Translations under genes and position numbers: made by a program
NCBI GenBank assembly: GCA_951813605.1
Contig: OX638379.1
Location: forward strand, 5,840,062 to 5,904,061
Direction of reading: 5' to 3'
Origin: an uncultured Bryobacterales bacterium
GTDB taxonomy: Bacteria; Acidobacteriota; Terriglobia; Bryobacterales; UBA6623
DNA length: 64,000 bases
Part shown: positions 40,904 to 48,799 of the stretch, one piece after another
Layout of the letters: each line of letters starts with the position of its first letter
Numbering within the stretch: position 1 is the first letter of the stretch
Notes under the pieces: model-generated
Databases searched by the model: none
Seen by the model: only the letters and a program-made list of their open reading frames with translations
What the model was told of the DNA's origin: nothing

Positions 40904-41971
40904 CTAGCGGTTCAAGTAGCTCGGATCGTCCACCGCTGCCCCGGACTCTCCCGAGTCCGCGCTTGAGGGGGCGGAAGATTCGGGAGCCGCTTCGGGCAAG
41001 GTCTCCTCCAATTCGGGGAAGCCGCCCGTCAACCGGTGGACGCGGCCATTGAGCGAGCGCAGGAACGCCACCAAGTCGTCCTTCTCATTCTCCGCGAGTC
41101 CGAGAGGACGAATCTCGGCTTCGAGGCCGTCTGGCGCGGAGCCGCCGCGGTTATAGTGCTCGAGGACCTGCCTGATGTTCATCATGCGACCGTTGTGCAT
41201 GTACGAATACCGTCGGAGGCTGTCGCGGAGACTTTGCGTCTTGTACTTGGTGCCTCTCTTTTCGTGACCGTCACGTTCGGCAACACCGGTGAAGTGAAAG
41301 TCGTGATCTGTGAAGAGCGGGCCGTTATGGCATCTGATGCATTCCGCCTTGGTCTGGAACAATTCCATTCCCCGCTTGGCACTAGGGGTCATCGCAGCCT
41401 CTTCGCCAAGCATGTAGCGATCGAAATCGCTGTCGTACGAGACCAAAGTGCGCTCGAAGCTCGCAATAGCCTTCGCCACCAGCCCGAAAGTGATCTCCTC
41501 GCCCGGGAAAGCGTTGGCAAAGAGGCGGACATAGAAGGGATCCGAGCGAATTCGAGCCACGGCCTCGTCCGGGTCTAGGGCCATCTCGCGGTGATTCTCT
41601 AACGGCTTCGAAACCTGCTCCTCCAGTGTCTTGACGCGGCCATCGAAGAACATGCTGCGCTGCCAGCCGACGTTTAGAAGGCCGGGGGTCTTGCGCGACA
41701 GTTCGCTCTCGTCCAGCCCCCAGCCGCGGGACAAGCCGTCCATGAAATGCAGTTCGCGCTTGTGACACGTGCTGCAGCTGCGGCGTTGGTTGCCAGACAG
41801 GATGGAATCGAAGAACAGCTCCTCACCGAGACGTATCTTGGACTCGGTCGGAGGGTTGCCTGGGGGATAAGGGGGAGCACCAGAGAGCGGTTCTAGCTTC
41901 GGCGAGGAGGACGCGATGCCCATGGCCACAAGTCCCAAGGCAAGAGCGAACGCGACATTACGGCAGCACAT
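40904..41971 (-). CDS. Di-heme cytochrome c peroxidase / MauG family protein
   Basis: 355 residues with a signal peptide and two heme c sites: Cys66-Ser-Thr-Cys69-His70 and Cys211-Ile-Arg-Cys214-His215. The N-terminal Leu-Gly-Glu-Glu-Leu-Phe-Phe-Asp and Phe-Asp-Gly-Arg blocks are typical of bacterial di-heme peroxidases. It should reduce hydrogen peroxide in the periplasm using electrons from a small cytochrome c, possibly the one at 1939, or act as a MauG-like oxidase. The C-terminal 30 residues are Ser/Ala/Glu-rich and unstructured. It heads a three-gene operon with maf and a GT2. Confidence 0.9.
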   Translation of the reverse strand: MCCRNVAFALALGLVAMGIASSSPKLEPLSGAPPYPPGNPPTESKIRLGEELFFDSILSGNQRRSCSTCHKRELHFMDGLSRGWGLDESELSRKTPGLLNVGWQRSMFFDGRVKTLEEQVSKPLENHREMALDPDEAVARIRSDPFYVRLFANAFPGEEITFGLVAKAIASFERTLVSYDSDFDRYMLGEEAAMTPSAKRGMELFQTKAECIRCHNGPLFTDHDFHFTGVAERDGHEKRGTKYKTQSLRDSLRRYSYMHNGRMMNIRQVLEHYNRGGSAPDGLEAEIRPLGLAENEKDDLVAFLRSLNGRVHRLTGGFPELEETLPEAAPESSAPSSADSGESGAAVDDPSYLNR

Positions 41972-42275
41972 CTCGCTGTAATTCTAGCGAGAACGCAGCC
42001 GCCGTCTCGACTCGTACGGTTCGCCGTCCTCGAAATTGCGTAGGAAACGCCCGAGAAATGTAAGGATTGAGCACTCGGAAGGCCCGGAAGGGCCGGCATA
42101 ACCTAACCGCCCCGGCGCGACCTACGCGGACGAGTCTCCGATGCGTAGGACTCATGCGGCTATCGGAACAAGGACCCGGGGCCCAAGAACTCACTAGGGG
42201 TCAATGCGCTCGATCAGGTCACAAGCAGGGCGGAAAGCCGGCGGCCTTGACGTTTAGGGGATTCGCTGGAGCCTG
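41972..42275. other. Gene-poor stretch between peroxidase and nuoB
   Basis: About 300 bases with no recognised gene. A small hairpin GGCCC-GGAA-GGGCC sits near 42081-42094; its GGAA loop superficially recalls SRP RNA, but the conserved flanking bases are absent. Confidence 0.35.
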
Positions 42276-42839
42276 CTAGACAGGCTGCTGGGTCTGGGCC
42301 ACCATGACCCGCCTCTCGAAGTCACCGAGCATGGCCTCGTCGAGGCGAACCAGCGTCGGACGCCGTTCCAGTGTGGTCATGCGATCAATCTTGTCCTGCA
42401 GCTTCAACAGTGCGTAGAAGAGGTTCTCTGGGCGCGGCGGGCATCCCGTCACGTATACATCTACGGGAACGATCTTGTCCACGCCTTGCAGGACACCGTA
42501 CGTGTTGAACGGACCGCCGACCGATGAGCAGGCACCCATCGAGATGCACCACTTAGGCTCGGGCATCTGGTCCCAGATACGCTTCAGGACAGGCGCCATC
42601 TTCAGCGTCACTGTGCCGGCGACGATCATAAGATCCGATTGGCGCGGGCTGGGACGGAAGACTTCCGCCCCGAATCTTGCGATGTCGAATCGCGAGGTGG
42701 AGGAAGCGATCATTTCGATCGCGCAACAGGCCAGTCCGAAGGTGAGCGGCCAGATGGCCGATTTCCGTGCCCAGTTGAACACGTAGTCCACTGAGGTCGT
42801 CATGAAATTGCGTTCGAACTGGTTCTGGAGATAGGGCAT
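42276..42839 (-). CDS. nuoB: NADH-quinone oxidoreductase subunit B, encoded alone
   Basis: 187 residues. The N2 iron-sulfur ligands are all present: Cys38-Cys39 in Gly-Leu-Ala-Cys-Cys-Ala, Cys104 in Met-Gly-Ala-Cys-Ser, and Cys133 in Val-Thr-Gly-Cys-Pro-Pro-Arg-Pro. It forms the end of the electron wire next to quinone in complex I. The start at 42839 (Met-Pro-Tyr-Leu) is preferred to 42896, since the extra 19 residues are unlike NuoB. No nuoA, nuoC or nuoD is next to it, unusual because these genes almost always form one operon; presumably it is split here, or this is an extra copy. Confidence 0.93.
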   Translation of the reverse strand: MPYLQNQFERNFMTTSVDYVFNWARKSAIWPLTFGLACCAIEMIASSTSRFDIARFGAEVFRPSPRQSDLMIVAGTVTLKMAPVLKRIWDQMPEPKWCISMGACSSVGGPFNTYGVLQGVDKIVPVDVYVTGCPPRPENLFYALLKLQDKIDRMTTLERRPTLVRLDEAMLGDFERRVMVAQTQQPV

Positions 42840-43309
42840 TCGGGCTCCGTGACTACCTATTATACCGACGGGGGCGTTCCGTGGAGATCGGGTCAAACGG
42901 CGCGGCCGACGGCCAGAGGCTGCGGTTCCGACCGCAACATACGAATGCTCTGGCCCGAGCTGCCGGTGGATGCGAGACCCCGAGGCTGGTGGAGGCTAGC
43001 TGTCGAGCGGAACGTTCCGTCAAGCCAACGCTTGATCGCGTCGCGCCCTTGGCTCGGGATTCAGAGGATAACACGTAACTGCTTGATCAAAAATCTCTTA
43101 TGTTAGTTCTTTCGGCATATCGACTCCGTGGAATTCGAGCCTAGGCGGGTTCCGGAATATGGAGCTGCAAACCCAGCCCGCACTTCTTCACGAGAACCCC
43201 GATGTCGCTTCAATGCGGGACGAGGTCTTCCCAAGCATGCGTCACGCTCGGTTCTCCGGGCATTGGACGGGAAGCGAGCCGCAGCGAGTGACAATTCTTA
43301 ATTGGGGGA
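42840..43309. other. Gene-poor stretch before IS3 remnant
   Basis: About 470 bases. Short frames have no recognised domain or ribosome site, including the first 50 codons of the frame that later becomes the IS3 remnant. Confidence 0.35.
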
Positions 43310-43440
43310 TCATATACGACAGTGCCGAAACGCTGGAACGGTTGGACTGGTCCAACATGCGGCGGCTCCTGGGGCCGATTGGCGACGTGCCGCCGGCAGA
43401 GTTCGAAGCACAGTACTATCACTAGGCCGCGGTGGCCTGG
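43310..43440 (+). pseudogene. Remnant of IS3-family transposase (OrfB C-terminus)
   Basis: A frame reads Asp-Ser-Ala-Glu-Thr-Leu-Glu-Arg-Leu-Asp-Trp, then Arg-Arg-Leu-Leu-Gly-Pro-Ile-Gly-Asp-Val-Pro-Pro-Ala-Glu and Gln-Tyr-Tyr before a stop at 43425. This is the conserved end of IS3 OrfB integrases (WxNxxRLxxxIGxxPPAExE). The catalytic core and OrfA are missing and no inverted repeat is visible. It is a degraded footprint marking past transposition at the left edge of the 44-57 kb accessory block. Confidence 0.7.
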
Positions 43441-43535
43441 TTCAACGAATACGGTCCCGACGCTCCCGGCACGGTTCACGCAAGTGCCCTACCTAGTGCA
43501 GGAGGGCATCGCCAATGTTCCGGTGCGAACGGGAG

Positions 43536-43571
43536 ACTCGAACCCTATGGCCTTACGGTTAAAGGGTTCGA
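43536..43571 (-). repeat. Perfect 10-bp inverted repeat after cspA, with tRNA-like T-arm sequence
   Basis: CTCGAACCCT (43536-43545) and AGGGTTCGAG (43562-43571) are exact reverse complements over a 16-base loop. It lies 12 bases beyond the cspA stop on that strand, so it may act as its terminator stem. Each arm also looks like a tRNA T-loop (GGTTCGA), but no complete cloverleaf can be folded. Confidence 0.5.
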
Positions 43572-43583
43572 GCGCCGAGCCGG

Positions 43584-43787
43584 CTAGGCGAGTGAGACGT
43601 CCTCGGCGCGGGGGCCCTTCGGGCCCTGGCCGAGAGTAAACGTCACGTGATCTCCTTCGCGCAGGGAGTCGAATGGCGTGCCCGTGCACGCAGACTGGTG
43701 GAAGAAGTATTCGATGCCGTCGGGCGCGGCGATGAAGCCGAAGCCCCTGTCCGTGATGCGCTTGATCTTGCCGGTAGTAGATGCCAT
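43584..43787 (-). CDS. cspA: Cold shock domain protein
   Basis: 67 residues, a single CSD. RNP1 is Gly-Phe-Gly-Phe-Ile and RNP2 is Tyr-Phe-Phe-His-Gln, a variant of the usual Val-Phe-Val-His. It binds single-stranded RNA and melts structure. The N-terminal Gly-Lys-Ile-Lys differs from the common Gly-Thr-Val-Lys, and there is a three-residue insertion-like Ser-Ala-Cys-Thr-Gly after the RNP2 His, marking a divergent family member. A long, structured leader lies upstream (see 43852). Confidence 0.93.
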   Translation of the reverse strand: MASTTGKIKRITDRGFGFIAAPDGIEYFFHQSACTGTPFDSLREGDHVTFTLGQGPKGPRAEDVSLA

Positions 43788-44139
43788 GGTGAGTCCTTCG
43801 AGTGTAGTCGACCAAAATAGGCCGTGAACGCGCCGAGGGGTTCTTGTCGAGGCACTGTCAAGTTGACGACGACAGTGCGCTCTGTCTCCTCATGAGGCGG
43901 CGCACCCTATTGTAGCTCGTTTGATGAGGATTGGAGCTTCAGGCTCGGCAGAACGCCTAGAGAGTCGGAGGCAAGTCTCAAGAGAATAGTGTTCTAGGCT
44001 TGGCACCTTCCCAATACGTTGGAACTAGACGTGCGGACCAATGAAGGACCGGGACTCCGGGACTTCCTGCGGTGGGGAATTCCGCGAATTGAGCACAGTT
44101 TGCGGCAAGCGGAGCCACGGCGCTTCGGTCCGGCGGTGC
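43788..44139. promoter_or_regulatory. cspA leader and upstream region
   Basis: About 350 bases. On the minus strand, GCACTGTC (43852-43859) and GACAGTGC (43871-43878) form a perfect 8-bp hairpin about 65 bases before the cspA start, as may be expected in a cold-shock 5' leader. A TACAAT -10 candidate occurs near 43913. No gene is evident. Confidence 0.4.
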
Positions 44140-45510
44140 TTATGTCAGATAGCTCAGCGAAGCGCAGTGAGCGCTCCGGTAGGCGTCCACCAGCTTTTCT
44201 GCCAGCTCGCGGCGTTTGACCAGCGGATTGGCGGCCAGGGCATCAATGGCCAGCGATCGTGAGCCTTGTAGCGCGGCGCTCACGGTGATGCGCTCGAATT
44301 CCTTGACTTGCAGCAGCAGGTCTCGAATCTGCCCGGGTAGACGGCCGGCCGCCATCGGCCGCGCACCGTTGGAGTCGATCGCGCAAGGCACCTCCACTGC
44401 CGTTTCGCAGTCGAGATCCTGAATCGCTCCCTGATTGGCCACATCGACCGGCATGACCCGGAGTTCGTCGTTATGGATCGCGCTCATCACGTCGAGGGCG
44501 ATCCGCTCGTAGCCCGCTGCACCTTGGTACAGATTTTGTGGTGCCACTTCAACTTCACCCATCTCGAACGTCCCTCCCGTTTCGATCGCCATGTAGGAGG
44601 CGTTGCGACTTGCGAGGTAGAGGTCGTAGGCCTCCAGGATCTTCGCCTCGTCGGGGCCGGACTCGGCCACCGATTGCATGAGGCGGTTCCCGAGTTCCTG
44701 GATCAGTCCGCCGCGGGTGTTTCCCGAGGCTGCTGTCCTGAGGTAGGCCTCATGAGTCGAGTAGTAGTAGAACAGGTACTCAGTGGGCAGCAGGCCCAGC
44801 GACCTGAGGAACGATTTCGAAAACAATCGGGCGGGATACGCCCGCTCTAGGGCTTCGTCCAACAACAGCAGGTCAGGCAGGACGTCGTGCCCGTCTACGA
44901 GGACGGATCGGATCCAGCCCAGGTGGTTGAGGCCAAGGTAGTCAAAGGACGCCGTCGCAAGCGGAATCCCCAGTGCCTCGGTGACATGCAGGAATTGCTC
45001 CCGAGGCGTGTCGCAGACACCGATGCACCTGTCGCTGACTCCTTCCCGGATGAAGGCCTCGGCCATGATGCCGACGGGATTCGTAAAGTTGATCATCCAA
45101 GCTTTGGGAGCTAGCTCCGCGACTTTGCGGGCGTATTCCACCAGGATAGGAATTGTGCGAAGAGCGAGGGCAAACCCACCGGGCCCGACTGTCTCCTGAC
45201 CGGGCAGCCCATGCTCGAGCGCAATCCTTTCATCTTGAACCCGGCCCCCGATCCCGCCCACTCGAATGCTCGAGAGGACGAACGAAGCCCCTTCCAGAGC
45301 CTCTTCAAGCGTTGGAGGCAGCGAGACCCGCAGCCTTCCGCCGGACCTTCTCGCCATGGCCTCTGCGATGCGCGCGATGGTTCTCGCGCGTTCCTGGTCG
45401 GTGTCGAACAGGGACAACTCGTCGACACTTACCGTTGTCTCGGTCCGAAACAAACCGCTGGTGACCAGGGGCACCCGGATTCCCGCGCCCCCGATAATCG
45501 TCAGCTTCAT
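44140..45510 (-). CDS. Glycoside hydrolase family 4 (NAD-dependent phospho- or alpha/beta-glycosidase)
   Basis: 456 residues. The Rossmann loop Ile-Ile-Gly-Gly-Ala-Gly begins the protein, Asn141 and Asn144 lie in Ile-Asn-Phe-Thr-Asn-Pro-Val-Gly, the metal ligand Cys166 is in Gly-Val-Cys-Asp-Thr-Pro and His196 is in Leu-Asn-His-Leu-Gly-Trp. These are the GH4 hallmarks. GH4 uses NAD+ and Mn2+ to cleave glycosides by oxidation-elimination; many members act on 6-phospho-sugars. The true start is the ATG at 45510, which overlaps the PfkB stop by four bases, so a sugar kinase and glycosidase are coupled. The first half of the longer open frame is rejected. Confidence 0.9.
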   Translation of the reverse strand: MKLTIIGGAGIRVPLVTSGLFRTETTVSVDELSLFDTDQERARTIARIAEAMARRSGGRLRVSLPPTLEEALEGASFVLSSIRVGGIGGRVQDERIALEHGLPGQETVGPGGFALALRTIPILVEYARKVAELAPKAWMINFTNPVGIMAEAFIREGVSDRCIGVCDTPREQFLHVTEALGIPLATASFDYLGLNHLGWIRSVLVDGHDVLPDLLLLDEALERAYPARLFSKSFLRSLGLLPTEYLFYYYSTHEAYLRTAASGNTRGGLIQELGNRLMQSVAESGPDEAKILEAYDLYLASRNASYMAIETGGTFEMGEVEVAPQNLYQGAAGYERIALDVMSAIHNDELRVMPVDVANQGAIQDLDCETAVEVPCAIDSNGARPMAAGRLPGQIRDLLLQVKEFERITVSAALQGSRSLAIDALAANPLVKRRELAEKLVDAYRSAHCASLSYLT

Positions 45511-46481
45511 CCGAGCGGCCCCCCTACAATGGCCTTGCCAGCCAGCCGGGCAAGTCGCTGATCGAATTCCACTCGGTTTGGCAAGGACTCGATCCCTCCT
45601 GGCGAACGGGTTGACAGGCCGCCGCAAATATTGCCCCAAACGAGCGCTTCTTCCAGCTCCCGCCCTGCCATCCAAGCATGCAAGAACCCCCCGTCAAACG
45701 CGTCCCCAGCTCCAGTGCTCTCGAGCGCCTCGACGTCAATTCCGTCCACTCGAACCGGGGCAGCTGCGTTGCGCGAGGCGATCGCGCCAGCCGCACCCTG
45801 CTTGATAACCACAGTGTTGCGCGAATGGCAGAAATACGCCAATGCCTCTTGAGCCGACGAGACCCCAGCGTACTTCCGCGCTTCCATCTCATTGAGAAAG
45901 ACTACATCGAGGACCAGGCACAAGTCGCGGAAGCCCTGGGACCTGCCAACTTGGGGATCCCAACCCAAGTCCCAGGACACGGTCACTCCATGCTTTCTGA
46001 TCTGGTTGACTGTGTCACGAAATGCATCCCACCGGCTAGGGGTCAGAGCGAAATGGACATGACCTGCGAGGCTGACGCACTCGAGAGTCTCCGCGCGGAG
46101 CAAGTGCTCCTCCACGTCACGGTTGGCACCGGGGTGCGTCAGGAAGTATCGATCGTCTCGCGTGGAGACCGCCACTGAGACGCCCGACATCTCGTTCGGT
46201 GTGACTTGGGACCAGGACCAAGAGACGCCAGCCTCATCCAGTCGTCTGCGAGCCTCGGTGTCCAGCGACGACTCTGCCCAAACCGTGACCAATTCGGTTG
46301 CGCGCCCTAGCAGGGCGGCAGCTGTGGCGGTGATTGCGGCGCCGCCGCCCAGCGAGAGTGCAAAGTTGTCAGTCTTGGTTTCCTGGCCCAGGCGCGGCAG
46401 CTGGTCCAGATCGAAGAAGATGAAATCAGTGAAGAACTCGCCTGCGCAGACCAGCACGTCTGGGCTAGGGGAGTTCGTCAT
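45507..46481 (-). CDS. PfkB-family carbohydrate kinase
   Basis: 324 residues of ribokinase fold. PfkB signature 1 corresponds to Gly-Gly-Gly-Ala-Ala-Ile-Thr-Ala near residue 45; signature 2 and the catalytic base are in Ser-Thr-Gly-Ala-Gly-Asp-Ala-Phe-Asp-Gly-Gly near residue 255. It phosphorylates a sugar or nucleoside with ATP; the specific substrate is unknown. It overlaps the TPR gene upstream by 17 bases and the GH4 gene by four bases, so the three are translationally coupled. Pairing with GH4 suggests it prepares or consumes a phospho-sugar linked to that enzyme. Confidence 0.9.
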   Translation of the reverse strand: MTNSPSPDVLVCAGEFFTDFIFFDLDQLPRLGQETKTDNFALSLGGGAAITATAAALLGRATELVTVWAESSLDTEARRRLDEAGVSWSWSQVTPNEMSGVSVAVSTRDDRYFLTHPGANRDVEEHLLRAETLECVSLAGHVHFALTPSRWDAFRDTVNQIRKHGVTVSWDLGWDPQVGRSQGFRDLCLVLDVVFLNEMEARKYAGVSSAQEALAYFCHSRNTVVIKQGAAGAIASRNAAAPVRVDGIDVEALESTGAGDAFDGGFLHAWMAGRELEEALVWGNICGGLSTRSPGGIESLPNRVEFDQRLARLAGKAIVGGPLG

Positions 46482-48249
46482 CTCGCTTCAGTTCCACGAT
46501 AAACCGGGTCGTTGCCGCGACTCTATCTCCGACCGCTTGATCTTCCTGGGCCTTCAGCGCTTTGTATCGCCGGAGGACTTGTCGCGCCTCCTCTGACTGG
46601 CCCGATCTCTGGAGCGCAAGTCCCAGCCGGTAGTGGGCCGCCGCGTGGTTTGGATCGAGCTGGACCGCTTGCTGGAGCGCCTCCACCGCCTCGGCCCAGT
46701 TCTGGAGTTCGAATTGGATCTCACTCAGCAGCAGCAGCGCTTCGAGAAAACCGGAGTCCTGACGCGTGAGCTCCACCAACGCTTCGACCCTGGCCGCCAC
46801 TTGGCTTGAGTCTGCTGACCGGGATCCCTCTCGGAACGTGGCCAATGCTTCGAAGTAGCGAGCCCACGGATTCGCCGAGTCGCGGTCGAGCAGCGCCCGG
46901 AAGGATCGTACGGCGTCATCAAAAGCCGTTTCTGATCTATCGAACGCTTGTGCGAGCAATCGAAAGCCCATCAATTCCCCGGGCTTCAACTCAACGGCCT
47001 TCAAAAAGGCCTGTGTAGCCTCCTCGTACTTTGTCAGGCCGAGTGCGGCAGTGCCCGAGCCGACCCAGAGGTGCCACGAGTCCGGTTCACGCTCGAGACC
47101 AGCCGAGAATACTTGGGCCGCGGCTTCCCAGTTCCAGTGGATCAGGAACTCGTAGCCCAACGCAAAATAGTTGGCCGGCGTGGGGTCGAGCACCACGGCC
47201 TGCTGATAATGAGGGACCGCCTCAACGGGTTTGCCCTGGGCCTCCATGAGGTCCGCCAGCAGCAGATGAATCTCCGCAGTTTCCTGTAGGCCGAGAGCTG
47301 TGCTTGCCGTCTTGGTGGCTTCGGGCAGCTGGGCCAGCCTCTTTTGGGCTAGCGCCAGGTTGAGATGGGCTGGATAGGATTCAGGCAGCTGCCGTGTCAC
47401 CAGCCGGAGCAGTTTCTCGGAGGGTTCGACCAGATCCTGGCTCAGGAGCAGCATTGCGACCTGAAACTGCAGCTGCGGCTGACCGGTCAAGAGCGGCCGG
47501 ATTTCTTGCAGGACTGCTTGGGTTCTGTCGGCACGTCCCAACGCTCGCTCGGCGAGCGCTTTCAGGAACCGCACCTCCACTCGAGATGTCACGGTGTCGC
47601 CCAGCTTCTCCACAACCGCCGCGGCCTCCTCGTACATTCCCAGCAAGAATTGGCAATACGCGAGCTGGTAGGCGTTCTGATAGACGTCCGACTGAATTGA
47701 GAAAGCCCTTTCTAGCCAAGGCAGGGCCTGCTCGGGATTGCCCTGCTGCAAGAGTATGGTGCCCAGATTGAAGCTCGCCGTCGGATGATTCGGTTCCAGT
47801 TCAAGAGCCATGCGAAACTGTCCCGCGGCCTCTGAAGCGTGCCCGAGGCGCATCAGGCTAGCACCGAAGTTCGTCCGGAGCACAACCGATGTCGGCAATA
47901 GTTCGACGGCCCGCCGGAAGTGCTGGTTGGCATCTTCCGGTCGGCGATTGAGATCGAGAATGATCGCCAGCAGGTGTTGAATCTCGGCGACTTCCGGGTG
48001 CCGGCTTCCAAGTGGTTCGATTACGCGCAGGGCTTCCCCGTAGCTTCCGGTCCGAAAGTGATCCAGAGCGCGGTTGAATTCGCCCACGGCGTCGGCCGGC
48101 ACCTGAGGGTCGGGCGCTCCGGCCAGCGGCTGGAGGATTGCGATCAAGAGGATCCAGATCGAGCAAGCCCTGACAACGCAACCGATACGGGACTTGCAGC
48201 CGAGTCTGCGAAACACCTTGTTGGGGCGGCTATCCCCAGGATTAGCCAT
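46465..48249 (-). CDS. Large TPR protein with N-terminal membrane anchor or signal
   Basis: 594 residues. A hydrophobic segment near residues 30-45 (Ile-Trp-Ile-Leu-Leu-Ile-Ala-Ile-Leu) is a signal or anchor, and almost all the rest is tetratricopeptide repeats, recognisable from Ala-Leu-Glu-Leu-Glu-Pro-Asn, Ala-Val-Glu-Leu-Lys-Pro and Ala-Val-Gln-Leu-Asp-Pro-Asn. There is no catalytic domain. It probably scaffolds partners in the periplasm or at the outer membrane. The gene is divergent from the FG-GAP gene (550-base gap). TPR plus FG-GAP/UnbV proteins are frequent neighbours in Acidobacteriota. Confidence 0.85.
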   Translation of the reverse strand: MANPGDSRPNKVFRRLGCKSRIGCVVRACSIWILLIAILQPLAGAPDPQVPADAVGEFNRALDHFRTGSYGEALRVIEPLGSRHPEVAEIQHLLAIILDLNRRPEDANQHFRRAVELLPTSVVLRTNFGASLMRLGHASEAAGQFRMALELEPNHPTASFNLGTILLQQGNPEQALPWLERAFSIQSDVYQNAYQLAYCQFLLGMYEEAAAVVEKLGDTVTSRVEVRFLKALAERALGRADRTQAVLQEIRPLLTGQPQLQFQVAMLLLSQDLVEPSEKLLRLVTRQLPESYPAHLNLALAQKRLAQLPEATKTASTALGLQETAEIHLLLADLMEAQGKPVEAVPHYQQAVVLDPTPANYFALGYEFLIHWNWEAAAQVFSAGLEREPDSWHLWVGSGTAALGLTKYEEATQAFLKAVELKPGELMGFRLLAQAFDRSETAFDDAVRSFRALLDRDSANPWARYFEALATFREGSRSADSSQVAARVEALVELTRQDSGFLEALLLLSEIQFELQNWAEAVEALQQAVQLDPNHAAAHYRLGLALQRSGQSEEARQVLRRYKALKAQEDQAVGDRVAATTRFIVELKRDDELP

Positions 48250-48799
48250 ACGGGGACCAGTCTACGACATCGTTCAGATCGGAATCTCGATTGCGAGAGT
48301 GTGGAACAACCGCAGCCAGACCCCTCGCCGCAGCCGTCAGAGCGCGCGACCTGGACCCGACTGCGTCGCAGTAGGGCTCGCTTCGTGCGGGCGAGGGGTA
48401 TTGTCTTGCGCGATTCCCAGATCGGGAACTACGAGGCGTCAAACAAAATCCCGGACAGTTCCCTGGATAACGGAACGGGCACTGCCTCGTGCGAGCTAGG
48501 GGCTACTTTGAAGGGAAGAACTCACCTTGGCTGCACTCTATTCGACGGGACACGGTCTGCTGTGATCATGCTTGCCACCCCATACTCGCCGCCGACGGGG
48601 CGTCACTCCACTTTGGTCCGGCCGCCGAACCAGTTGCTCTGCGGTGTCCCTATACTGAACGGGACCGCACCCACGGGGGAGCATTGGCGTTGTCTCGGGA
48701 AGTTGTCGAGGAGTTGATTGAGAATCGGACCCTCCAGTCGGTGCCAGGATTCGGCCGCTTCCCTGTGAACAGCGGGCCGAGCGACTGAGCCGAAGGCGG
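48250..48799. promoter_or_regulatory. Divergent promoter region, TPR and FG-GAP genes
   Basis: About 550 bases. No convincing gene; several open frames lack ribosome sites or bias. It should hold the promoters of both flanking units, but I could not identify clear hexamer pairs. Confidence 0.35.

Noticed and set aside
42060-42110. Possible SRP RNA core because of GGAA loop
   Set aside because: The conserved flanking bases of the SRP tetraloop region are missing.
43517-43583. Possible tRNA gene on the minus strand
   Set aside because: Only T-arm-like sequence fits; acceptor and anticodon stems do not pair.
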